NCBI GenBank assembly: GCA_946479785.1
Contig: CAMLHQ010000001.1
Coordinates: forward strand, 1-64,000
Length of the DNA stretch: 64,000 bases
Source: an uncultured Nitrospira sp.
GTDB taxonomy: Bacteria > Nitrospirota > Nitrospiria > Nitrospirales > Nitrospiraceae
Direction of reading: 5' to 3'
Below the pieces are notes generated by a model, which did not search any database, was not told where the DNA came from, and saw nothing but the letters and a program-made list of their open reading frames with translations. Of this stretch, positions 17,191 through 24,706 are shown in pieces. Position numbers and translations under genes: made by a program. Each line of letters begins with the position of its first letter. The stretch's first letter is position 1.

Positions 17191-17769
17191 TCATTCTATC
17201 GCTTTCATAAACCGCTTTGTAATGTCCGGCGGATCGAGGACAATCCGTCCGGCGTCTTCGGCAAACTCATTGACCTTGACCAGCAACATGCTCGGCCCGT
17301 CTTTTGTCAGCATGTCTTTGAACTCGTAAACCAGATCGTCGCGATCCAATACGCGCTCGACGTTCACATAACCAGCGGCCTTGGCCACTTTTTCCAGCGG
17401 AACCACGTTCGAAATCGTCGGTTGATTTCCTGTCGTCCCGTAGACTTCGTTGTCGAACACCACATGGATGAAGTTCTTCGGCTTCAAGGCGCCCACGGTA
17501 GCCAATGTGCCCATGCCCATCAAGACGTTGCCGTCGCCGTCGAAGGTGATGACTTGTTTATTCGGTTTGGCCAGCGCTACCCCCAACGCAATAGCCGGGG
17601 CATTGCCCATCGAGCCGATCATATAAAAGTGGGTCGGCCGATCTGCAATCTTCTGAGCTTCGCGCGACGGAAAACCGTTGCAGACGATCACAGGTTGATC
17701 TGTCAGCAGTTCAAGCAGTGCCGCCATTGCTTGCGCGCGACTAATCAACGTCCCCTGCTCCGGCCTCAT
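17191..17769 (-). CDS. Phosphonopyruvate decarboxylase, TPP-binding (beta) subunit
   Basis: A 192-residue subunit carrying the pyrophosphate domain of a thiamine diphosphate enzyme. The TPP motif is clear: GDGN followed by an Asn about 25 residues on (VVFDNEVYGTTGNQ). The start at ATG 17769 overlaps the alpha-subunit stop as ATGA, which supports it over longer in-frame options. With its partner it should convert phosphonopyruvate to phosphonoacetaldehyde, pulling the unfavourable PEP mutase step forward. Two-subunit sulfopyruvate decarboxylase (ComDE) is the close relative; the phosphonate neighbours favour the present call. Confidence 0.86.
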   Translation of the reverse strand: MRPEQGTLISRAQAMAALLELLTDQPVIVCNGFPSREAQKIADRPTHFYMIGSMGNAPAIALGVALAKPNKQVITFDGDGNVLMGMGTLATVGALKPKNFIHVVFDNEVYGTTGNQPTISNVVPLEKVAKAAGYVNVERVLDRDDLVYEFKDMLTKDGPSMLLVKVNEFAEDAGRIVLDPPDITKRFMKAIE

Positions 17770-18263
17770 GGATGCAAGCCTTTCACGACACCTTTCGTAA
17801 TAAATAAGGCTACCGGAGTCCGTTGCTTCATGAAGGTCTCTGCCACCCATTTGAAATCTTCGATCGCCGTCTTTTCGGTCAAGGTCCGGTGAGGGATCTT
17901 CATCGTATCAAGGAACTGCGGCATGACTTCACCCATCACCAGATGTTCCGGCGCATCCTTACCGCCTTGGCCGCGCCAGGAGACGATCAAGATACAGGGC
18001 TGGCGGTAGATAACGTTAAGAGAGATCAGCGCGTTGAGCGAGGTACCAAGCCCGGAATTCTGCATGAGCACGGCGGGAATCCTTCCGCCCATATAGGCCC
18101 CCGCCGCCATCGCCACTGCTTCGTCTTCCCGGACCGCTGGCGTATAGAGACGCCGGTCCAACAATTCCGCGATGATTCCACCCAGGATGGAATCGGGAAC
18201 TCCGGTAAAAAAGTTCACCCCCATGTCCTGCATGGCCTGTACGAAAGCGTCGCTCTCGATCAT
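17766..18263 (-). CDS. Phosphonopyruvate decarboxylase, N-terminal (alpha) subunit
   Basis: A 165-residue subunit with the pyrimidine-binding domain of a TPP enzyme. The conserved glutamate is in REDEAVAMAAGAYMGG, and SGLGTSLNALISLN and SWRGQGGKDAPEH are typical of the phosphonopyruvate/sulfopyruvate decarboxylase group. In most phosphonate clusters Ppd is one chain; here it is split into two coupled genes. This gene opens the minus-strand phosphonate operon. Confidence 0.86.
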   Translation of the reverse strand: MIESDAFVQAMQDMGVNFFTGVPDSILGGIIAELLDRRLYTPAVREDEAVAMAAGAYMGGRIPAVLMQNSGLGTSLNALISLNVIYRQPCILIVSWRGQGGKDAPEHLVMGEVMPQFLDTMKIPHRTLTEKTAIEDFKWVAETFMKQRTPVALFITKGVVKGLHP

Positions 18264-18386
18264 CGTTAGCCTTTCTACAATTTCGCCGCGAGGGAAAAGC
18301 GCCGCGCATTATAAGCCATGCCTCGGCGCTTTCTCAAGGAAACGAACCCCGTTGCGCCTCCCGGTACAGCATGGTAGCGTGTTACG

Positions 18387-18896
18387 ATGCGGCTCGAACT
18401 CCTTGTGGTGGGGCTCGTTCTGTTCTTTCTCCATCCTGCGCGCTCTGACGCTGGCTCGATGGTGAATGATCCGAAAGGATTTCATAACATTGCGTGGGGT
18501 GCAGCGTTGACAGTACGAACCGACCTTGAACCGACACGTAAAGGTCCGAACATCATCGAGTACCAATTCAAAAACACGCCTCCCTCTTTTGCAAACATCC
18601 CCGTCGAAAGTCTTCGATTGTCCACGGTCGACGATCAATTTGCCCGTGTCACCATCCGCTATCATGGCGAGGAGACGCACAAGCGGATTCTCGCATACCT
18701 CGAGGGAGAGTTCGGCCGGACGGAACACCTGCCAGGTCAGATGCTACGCGGGCTCAATCAGCAATATAATTGGCGGGGGACTGAATCGGAGATCAATCTC
18801 ACCTATCACGCCAGTACGGAGCGAGGGTTCGTTTTTCTGGATAGTCGATCGTTGGCACCTCGCTTCAACGATCTGCTCGCCGATACGGCGGAGTAA
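18387..18896 (+). CDS. Secreted protein of unknown function, tandem paralogue 1
   Basis: A 169-residue protein with a signal peptide (hydrophobic to about residue 18) and a mature part opening NDPKGFHNIAWGAAL. Other recognisable strings are STVDDQFARVTIRYHGEE and ERGFVFLDS. I do not recognise a named family. It is clearly a duplicate of the next gene, four bases downstream. The pair lies between the divergently arranged decarboxylase operon and pepM; a link to phosphonate metabolism is only positional. Confidence 0.82.
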   Translation: MRLELLVVGLVLFFLHPARSDAGSMVNDPKGFHNIAWGAALTVRTDLEPTRKGPNIIEYQFKNTPPSFANIPVESLRLSTVDDQFARVTIRYHGEETHKRILAYLEGEFGRTEHLPGQMLRGLNQQYNWRGTESEINLTYHASTERGFVFLDSRSLAPRFNDLLADTAE

Positions 18897-18900
18897 CCTC

Positions 18901-19461
18901 ATGCACTTCCGGCGAATCACTCCATACGGTACGTGCCTTCGCGCATTGGGCGGCATCGTCTTCCTCGCTCTCTCCCTTGTGTGCGGCGCGGCGCTTGCGG
19001 TCCAGATGAAAGAAGACCCGAAAGGTTTCGAGGGCATTCCCTGGGGAGCGACTCTTTCAGAATCGGAACATTTTGGGAAAGTAGAAGACTCAGGCCGGTT
19101 GAAGACCTACGAACTCAAAGGAGGTCCTCCGACCTTCGGACCGGCTAAGGTTGAGTCGATGAAATTCACGACCGTCGACGACAGATTCGCCCGTGTCACG
19201 GTCCGGTACCAAGGAAAAGAGGCGCACGATCAACTGCTGGCTTTTCTTCAATCCCGCTATGGCCCCCTCGACCGCACACCGGGTCAATTCGCAGGGGGCG
19301 CGGTGAAACTCTTCGCCTGGCAAGGCGAGGAGACCGAGGTCAGCCTTCGCTACGAGACTCGTACTGACCGCGGCATCATCTTTTTCGAAAATCCCTCGCT
19401 CGCGAGCCGGATCGAAGGCGCGATGGCACCGGATCCGGACTTAGGCGGCGCCACATACTAA
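18901..19461 (+). CDS. Secreted protein of unknown function, tandem paralogue 2
   Basis: A 186-residue paralogue of the preceding gene, sharing the frame DPKGFxxIxWGAxL, TVDDxFARVTxRYxGxE and RTDRGIIFFENPSLA. A signal peptide covers about residues 1-34 (cleavage near ALA/VQ). The start at ATG 18901 is four bases after the previous stop. The conserved positions suggest a small beta-rich periplasmic domain. No catalytic residues can be named. Confidence 0.82.
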   Translation: MHFRRITPYGTCLRALGGIVFLALSLVCGAALAVQMKEDPKGFEGIPWGATLSESEHFGKVEDSGRLKTYELKGGPPTFGPAKVESMKFTTVDDRFARVTVRYQGKEAHDQLLAFLQSRYGPLDRTPGQFAGGAVKLFAWQGEETEVSLRYETRTDRGIIFFENPSLASRIEGAMAPDPDLGGATY

Positions 19462-19520
19462 CGACTTCTTCAAAAACTTTTCATTGACAACCGCACCAGG
19501 CTTTCGCATCATGCTCACCC

Positions 19521-21200
19521 ATGCACAACGCGACTAAGCTACGGGCCGCCCTCAAGAAACCGGGAGCTCTTAAAGTCGTCGGCGCACATGACGCGCTGAG
19601 CGCCCGCCTCATCGAACGTGCTGGCTTCGACGGGGTCTGGGCCAGCGGTTTCGCCATTTCGGCCTCGCTGAAATGCATTCCAGACGCCAGCTTCATCACG
19701 TCCAGCGAGCAACTCGAAGTTGAGCGCAACATCGCCGAAGCGGTGAGCATCCCCGTTATCGCCGATTGCGATACGGGATACGGCAATGCGTTGAACGTCA
19801 TGCGCACGGTCAACGACCGTGAACGGGCCGGTATCGCCGCCATCTGCATCGAGGACAACGTCTACCCGAAACGTTGCAGTTTTTACGCCGGGGTCCGCCG
19901 CGAGCTGATTCCAATTGAAGAACATTGCGGAAAAATCAAAGCCGCGAAGGCGGCCCAAACGGTGCCGGACTTCATGGTGATCGCCCGCACGGAAGCGTTG
20001 ATCGCCGGGTGGGGGCAGGAGGAAGCCCTGAAGCGCGCGGAGGCCTATGCCGAAGCGGGAGCCGACGCCGTATTGATTCATTCAAAGTCGAAGAAGTTCG
20101 ACGAACTCAAAACCGTGTACAAAGCCTGGTCGGGGCGCGTGCCACTGGTCGTCGTTCCGACCATCTTCGACCAAACGACCGCCGCAGAGATGGAAGAGGC
20201 GGGAGCCAAGATTATCATTTACGCCAATCAGCCGGTGCGTGCAGCGATCCGCTCGATGCGCGACACGCTTGCACTCATCAAGCAAGACACCAGACCGGGA
20301 GCTGCGAATGATCGCATCGTCACCTTGTCGGAAGTCTACGACATCGTCGGTGTGCCGCAAATGGAGCAGGACGAGAAGGCGTTTCTCCCGGTTGGCAGTG
20401 AAAAAATCACAGCGATTATTCCAGCGGCAGGGTTTGAAAAACAATTGCTGCCCCTGATCGAAGATAAGCCCAAGTGCCTGCTGGACATCAAGGGCAAGAC
20501 GATCCTTGAGCGAGCCGTGGCGGCACTCAACGATTCGAGCATCAAAGAGATCGCGCTCGTCCGCGGATACAAGAAAGACGCCATTTCGCTCCCCAACATC
20601 CGCTATTATGATAACGACCGCTACGAAGAGACCGGCGAGCTGTTTTCGATCTTCTGCGCGGAAAGCGAGATGAAGGGCCGGACGATCGTGCTGTACGGCG
20701 ATATCATCTTCGACAATACGATTTTGGAAAAGCTTCTCAAGAGCCCGTCCGATATCGCACTGGTCGTCGACTTAGCCTGGCAAGACCAGCAGCAACGGGG
20801 CGGGCAACCGGCCCATATCAACCCCGATTTGGTCATATTGGACGATCCCCCCGGACAGAGCCACGTTTCCCGGTTCGTCATGCCGGAAGGAGAACACCGC
20901 ATTCTGAAAATCGGCCAGCACCTTCCGCACGACCAGGCTCATGGGGAGTTCATCGGCATGGCTATGTTCTCTGAAAAGGGTGCGCAGGCTCTTCGGGAGA
21001 GCTATCGGACTTCACTGGAACGGTACAAGTCGTCCGGGTTTCACGAGGCAGCGAGTGTCAGCAAAGCCTCCTTTACCGATATGGTCCAGGAACTCATCGA
21101 CCGTGGCCATCGTGTTGACGCCGTGCCAATCTTCAAAGGCTGGATGGAAGTCGATTCCTTCGAGGAGTACCAGAAGGCCTGGGCCAAGATCCGGCAGTAA
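19521..21200 (+). CDS. pepM: PEP mutase-like protein fused to a nucleotidyltransferase-like domain
   Basis: Predicted entry enzyme of phosphonate synthesis, converting phosphoenolpyruvate to phosphonopyruvate. The N-terminal ~290 residues are an isocitrate-lyase-superfamily barrel with DCDTGYGN (D82, D84) and long PEP-mutase-like stretches such as ARTEALIAGWGQEEALKRA. The signature usually written EDKx5NS reads EDNVYPKRCS (E111-S120), with Asn for Lys and Cys for Asn. The C-terminal ~250 residues are a nucleotidyltransferase fold (IIPAAGFEKQLLPL, DKPKCLLDIKGKTILERA) whose GxGxR loop is altered. Such fusions are known in other phosphonate clusters. Phosphonopyruvate hydrolase is the main alternative. 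Confidence 0.83.
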   Translation: MHNATKLRAALKKPGALKVVGAHDALSARLIERAGFDGVWASGFAISASLKCIPDASFITSSEQLEVERNIAEAVSIPVIADCDTGYGNALNVMRTVNDRERAGIAAICIEDNVYPKRCSFYAGVRRELIPIEEHCGKIKAAKAAQTVPDFMVIARTEALIAGWGQEEALKRAEAYAEAGADAVLIHSKSKKFDELKTVYKAWSGRVPLVVVPTIFDQTTAAEMEEAGAKIIIYANQPVRAAIRSMRDTLALIKQDTRPGAANDRIVTLSEVYDIVGVPQMEQDEKAFLPVGSEKITAIIPAAGFEKQLLPLIEDKPKCLLDIKGKTILERAVAALNDSSIKEIALVRGYKKDAISLPNIRYYDNDRYEETGELFSIFCAESEMKGRTIVLYGDIIFDNTILEKLLKSPSDIALVVDLAWQDQQQRGGQPAHINPDLVILDDPPGQSHVSRFVMPEGEHRILKIGQHLPHDQAHGEFIGMAMFSEKGAQALRESYRTSLERYKSSGFHEAASVSKASFTDMVQELIDRGHRVDAVPIFKGWMEVDSFEEYQKAWAKIRQ

Positions 21201-21424
21201 GTAGTTCCCCCCCGGGGTAGCGCGACGTCATATTTGCCCAATTTCCCATCAAGTAGATCTGCCAGACAGCCGCTAAGCCACACCCAGAGCCATTCCCATC
21301 GGACCCCCTCTTCTGTGGGGGACAAAACCCCCTCTCCTTAGGGATAGTCGAATTTGCAGACTGCGGTACCCTCAAAGGTGTCGGGAGGAGTAAACCCCTT
21401 CGACAGAGTGACGAGGAGGGCGAC

Positions 21425-21838
21425 ATGAAATCCAGCATCCTTAAACAGAACCTACTCGCGACCAACGCCCATGCGCCCCTCGATCGCCGCTATGCCGAAC
21501 GGGTCCCCATCCATTATCGCGTCATCTATACCGGGACGGAGGGCGCCAGACTCATTAAAACCAATGGATCCCTTATTGACCTGTCCAAGACCGGCTGCAA
21601 AATCCTCGGGACGATGCTCCCGGCCGCGGGAGCCTGTCTTACCATTACCCTGTATTTAGAAAACGGTCAGCCGCCCCTGTGCCTGACTGATGCCACCGTG
21701 TCCTGGATCAAAGGCAGCGTCTTTGCGGTTCGGTTTCCCAAGCTGACCCAAGACGAGCGCAAACGTATCCAAGGGGTGATATGGAAACACGTCACCTTGT
21801 CCAAAAATCATCGAGCGGCGTTTCGCATTGTCTCGTGA
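21425..21838 (+). CDS. PilZ domain protein, first of three in tandem
   Basis: A 137-residue protein with one PilZ domain. Cyclic di-GMP motifs are RYAER and DLSKTG. An N-terminal extension of about 20 residues precedes the domain, and a basic tail follows. A strong Shine-Dalgarno (GAGGAGGG) precedes the ATG. The next two genes are also PilZ and lie 42 and 15 bases apart on the same strand, so one operon is likely. Confidence 0.87.
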   Translation: MKSSILKQNLLATNAHAPLDRRYAERVPIHYRVIYTGTEGARLIKTNGSLIDLSKTGCKILGTMLPAAGACLTITLYLENGQPPLCLTDATVSWIKGSVFAVRFPKLTQDERKRIQGVIWKHVTLSKNHRAAFRIVS

Positions 21839-21880
21839 GTATGGACCGATGAGCACGAACACCACCACGGGAGAACTAGA

Positions 21881-22276
21881 ATGAGACAGTCGACCGCGGA
21901 GCAGCTTGACCGAACGACCGGGAAGGCATCCCGTTCGAACCGGCGCCGGACTGAACGAGTTCCGACACAGTTCAGCCTGATGTACTCAGGCATGCATGAC
22001 GGAAAGATGCTGATCGGCAATGGAATCGTCAGGAACGTTTCGGAAGCCGGGATCGGCATCAAAGGTAATCACATCGTCAAGTTAGGAATGGACCTGTCCC
22101 TCTTTATCGACTTACCCGGAGTCGAAGAGCCCGTCTGCATCGCAGAGAGCCGGGTTTCCTGGGTATCCGGACGACGCTTCGGCGTCGAAATGATCACGCC
22201 CAAGCTCGAAGTCCAGAATGAGCTGCGATTCTATGTGTGGAACCACCTATTCCGGCCACAAAATAGGAAATCCTAG
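21881..22276 (+). CDS. PilZ domain protein, second of three in tandem
   Basis: A 131-residue PilZ protein. Binding motifs are RRTER and NVSEAG, followed by a Gly residue pattern GIGIKG. SRVSWVSGRRFGVEMI is the second conserved strand pair. It is closer to the third copy than to the first (shared VPTQF/IPVDF, LMYS, GIGIKG/GLGIRG), suggesting recent duplication. Confidence 0.87.
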   Translation: MRQSTAEQLDRTTGKASRSNRRRTERVPTQFSLMYSGMHDGKMLIGNGIVRNVSEAGIGIKGNHIVKLGMDLSLFIDLPGVEEPVCIAESRVSWVSGRRFGVEMITPKLEVQNELRFYVWNHLFRPQNRKS

Positions 22277-22291
22277 ACACGAGGTAACGCC

Positions 22292-22675
22292 ATGAAGCAC
22301 GCACGAGTACGCACCGCAAAAACCCTGCACCAGAGCCATCCCATCTGCAACAGCCGAGTCGAGTCTAGGATTCCCGTCGATTTCGGGTTGATGTATTCGG
22401 CCCAGGACGAACGGGGAGAGTTGATTATGGGCGACGGCGCTGTCGTGGATATCTCCAACAAGGGCCTGGGCATTCGCGGCAATATGGCGGTGAAGGCGGG
22501 ACTGGAGATGACACTATTTCTCTATCTACCCGATGGCCAGGATCCTCTGTTTATCATGGAAGCCCGCGTAGTTTGGTCGTCAGGACATCGATTCGGCGTG
22601 GAAATTCTCAAGATGAACTTGCGCGAACGGAATCGGCTGCGATATTTCTTGTGCTCGAATATTCCGCAGCACTGA
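22292..22675 (+). CDS. PilZ domain protein, third of three in tandem
   Basis: A 127-residue PilZ protein with motifs RVESR and DISNKG. It shares FGLMYSAQ, GLGIRGN and ARVVWSSGHRFGVEIL with its upstream neighbour. The domain ends close to the C-terminus. It closes the PilZ operon; the TetR promoter begins about 110 bases on. Confidence 0.87.
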   Translation: MKHARVRTAKTLHQSHPICNSRVESRIPVDFGLMYSAQDERGELIMGDGAVVDISNKGLGIRGNMAVKAGLEMTLFLYLPDGQDPLFIMEARVVWSSGHRFGVEILKMNLRERNRLRYFLCSNIPQH

Positions 22676-22788
22676 GACAGTGAAGGGACGCTCCGGTCCA
22701 CTTGAAACGGCATTTCCGGGTTAACCTGCGAACATTTTTCTCGCGATTCCATTCAAACTCCTCCCCCTTTCAATAAGGCAGTCCTTCG

Positions 22789-22818
22789 TTGTCAGCCCGG
22801 AAGTGTTCATGCTAGGAT
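22789..22818 (+). promoter_or_regulatory. Sigma70-type promoter of the tetR-RND operon
   Basis: TTGTCA (22789-22794) and TAGGAT (22813-22818) are separated by 18 bases, matching consensus at 5/6 and 4/6 positions. Transcription would start near 22825, inside the palindrome at 22824-22839. Confidence 0.5.
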
Positions 22819-22823
22819 TTGTG

Positions 22824-22839
22824 GTGAGTAATTACTCAC
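22824..22839. promoter_or_regulatory. Putative TetR-family operator, perfect 16-bp palindrome
   Basis: GTGAGTAATTACTCAC is perfectly self-complementary and lies 13 bases before the tetR start, over the predicted transcription start. Position and symmetry fit an autorepression operator for the adjacent TetR protein. Confidence 0.7.
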
Positions 22840-22852
22840 TCACCGGCAACAT

Positions 22853-23503
22853 ATGTCCATGACAACCAAAACGAAGCGGTCACGTCCAACCAGCCAAGAA
22901 CGCCAAGCCGGCTTGATTACCGCTGCAGCCTCGCTCTTTGCCGCCAAGGGATTCAATGGCACGACGACGAAAGAAATCGCCAAATCCGCGGGGGTAAGTG
23001 AAGCGCTGGTGTTCAAATATTTCCCGACCAAGCGGGCCCTTTATGGAGCGATCTTGGCTGAGAAAGTCACCGTCAACGAGCTGTTGGGCGCCGTGGAAGA
23101 GTCGGCAAAAAAACGGGATGACCGCCGCGTTTTTACCTTGATCGCCGGCTTCCGGATCAGGCCGGGGGCGGATTCGACTCTCTTGCGGTTACTGCTCTTC
23201 AGCGCGCTGGAAGGCCATGAACTATCCGAGATGTTCTTTGGGAAACACCACCGGGTCTTCTACGACCACCTGGCAACCTATATCGAGACCAGAATCGCCG
23301 AGGGCGCCTTCCGCGGAGTGGATCCCCTGCTCGCGGCCCGTGCCTTTATCGGAATGGTCGTCCACCACCGTCTGCTCCACGAAATCTTCGGGGTGCCGAT
23401 GCATCGATCCCATGACGAGACAGTGAAGACATACGTCGACCTTTTTTTGACAGGACTCTTGAAAGAACCAACCGACTCGATCGCCCGGAGACAGACATCA
23501 TGA
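22853..23503 (+). CDS. TetR family transcriptional regulator
   Basis: A 216-residue regulator. The N-terminal helix-turn-helix (about residues 18-62) has the usual TetR pattern AASLFAAKGFNGTTTKEIAKSAGVSEALVFKYFPTK, here quoted only by its ends AASLFAAKGF and ALVFKYFPTK. The C-terminal ligand domain is helical and divergent. Its stop overlaps the start of the membrane-fusion protein by four bases, so it is the first gene of the efflux operon and likely represses it through the palindrome upstream. The ligand is unknown. Confidence 0.92.
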   Translation: MSMTTKTKRSRPTSQERQAGLITAAASLFAAKGFNGTTTKEIAKSAGVSEALVFKYFPTKRALYGAILAEKVTVNELLGAVEESAKKRDDRRVFTLIAGFRIRPGADSTLLRLLLFSALEGHELSEMFFGKHHRVFYDHLATYIETRIAEGAFRGVDPLLAARAFIGMVVHHRLLHEIFGVPMHRSHDETVKTYVDLFLTGLLKEPTDSIARRQTS

Positions 23504-24687
23504 ATCCGGTCAGGCAGCACCCCATCGTCACCCTTGGCGTGATTATTTTCTTTGCTATCACGGCGCTGGTGGTCTTCCGCCTGAGCAGCGGCGCCAAGGT
23601 CGATCAGAAAAAATCCCGCGTCATCACCGTGGGGACGGTCACGCCGTTGAAGCAGGACCTCGAGATCCGGCTAGCCTATACAGCCGACATCACGCCCAAC
23701 CAATTGGTCAACATCTTCTCACGCGTGGACGGTTATATTGCGAAACTCTACGTGGACAAGGGCGACTTCGTGAAGGCGAACCAGTTGCTCGTGGAGATCG
23801 ACCATCAGGATTATCTCCATGCGGTTAACCAGGCCAAAGCCAACCTGGCGGCGGCCCGTGCAAAAGTCACGCAGCAAGATGCCTCCGTTCGTAACGCGAA
23901 ATTAACGCTCGAGCGGATGCAGGCCCTGATCAAGGATCAATTCGTCTCGCAACAGGACTTGGACAACGCTGAGGTGAATTCGGATGCCGCCGTCGCGGCG
24001 CTGGAATCACTCCGGGCGCAGGTCAAACAAATGGAGGTCGCCGTCGCCCAGGCAGAGACTAACTTGGCTTATTCGTACATCCGCGCGCCCTTCGCTGGAT
24101 ATGTCGCGGAGCGTAATCTCGATTTGGGCGCCTATGTGACGGGAGCAGCGACCAGCAACTCGACCACGTCACGCGGCATCGTCAGCCTGCACGATATTGA
24201 AACTGTGCGGACACTGATCGAAGTCGTTGAGAAGGACGTGCCCTTGGTGCGAATCGGACAGAAGGCAGAAATCCGCGCAGAAGCTTACCCCAACCAGGTG
24301 TTCGAGGGTACCGTCACGCGTATCGTCCAGGCCTTGAACCGTGCAACACGCACCATGACGGTCGAGGTGGATTTAGCCAACAAGAACCGGCTGCTCAAAG
24401 GCGGAATGTTCGCGCGCGTGGAGGTACTGGTGGGCAAACACCACAACGCCTTGCAGATCCCCATCGACGCCGTCAGCCGGCTGGAAGATGTTCAATACGT
24501 CTACGTGGTTCGCGATGGTAAGGCCGAACGCGTTTCGGTTGAAATCGGCGTACGCGATGAGAATCGTGTCGAGATCACGAAAGGCTTAGACGGCTCCGAA
24601 CAGGTGATCGTCTCCGGCAAAGATCTCGTTCATGACGGCACACCCGTCCAGACAGAACAGCTCCAGCCGGTAAAGAGTCAGGGGTAA
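23500..24687 (+). CDS. RND efflux periplasmic adaptor (membrane fusion protein)
   Basis: A 395-residue HlyD/AcrA-type adaptor joining an RND pump to an outer-membrane channel. It has an N-terminal membrane anchor (about residues 9-28) and no lipobox. A lipoyl half-motif (VDGYIAKLYVDKGDFVKANQ) is followed by an alpha-helical hairpin (about 105-180) and the second half-motif (IRAPFAGYVAERNLDLGAYV). Beta-barrel and membrane-proximal domains follow. It is coupled by ATGA overlap to tetR and is followed after 19 bases by the pump gene. Confidence 0.94.
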   Translation: MNPVRQHPIVTLGVIIFFAITALVVFRLSSGAKVDQKKSRVITVGTVTPLKQDLEIRLAYTADITPNQLVNIFSRVDGYIAKLYVDKGDFVKANQLLVEIDHQDYLHAVNQAKANLAAARAKVTQQDASVRNAKLTLERMQALIKDQFVSQQDLDNAEVNSDAAVAALESLRAQVKQMEVAVAQAETNLAYSYIRAPFAGYVAERNLDLGAYVTGAATSNSTTSRGIVSLHDIETVRTLIEVVEKDVPLVRIGQKAEIRAEAYPNQVFEGTVTRIVQALNRATRTMTVEVDLANKNRLLKGGMFARVEVLVGKHHNALQIPIDAVSRLEDVQYVYVVRDGKAERVSVEIGVRDENRVEITKGLDGSEQVIVSGKDLVHDGTPVQTEQLQPVKSQG

Positions 24688-24706
24688 TCCCCAACCCAAA
24701 CGAGTT

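Noticed and set aside
19521..21200. Methylisocitrate lyase
   Set aside because: The KRC motif is suggestive, but the rest of the barrel matches PEP mutase/phosphonopyruvate hydrolase and all neighbours are phosphonate genes.
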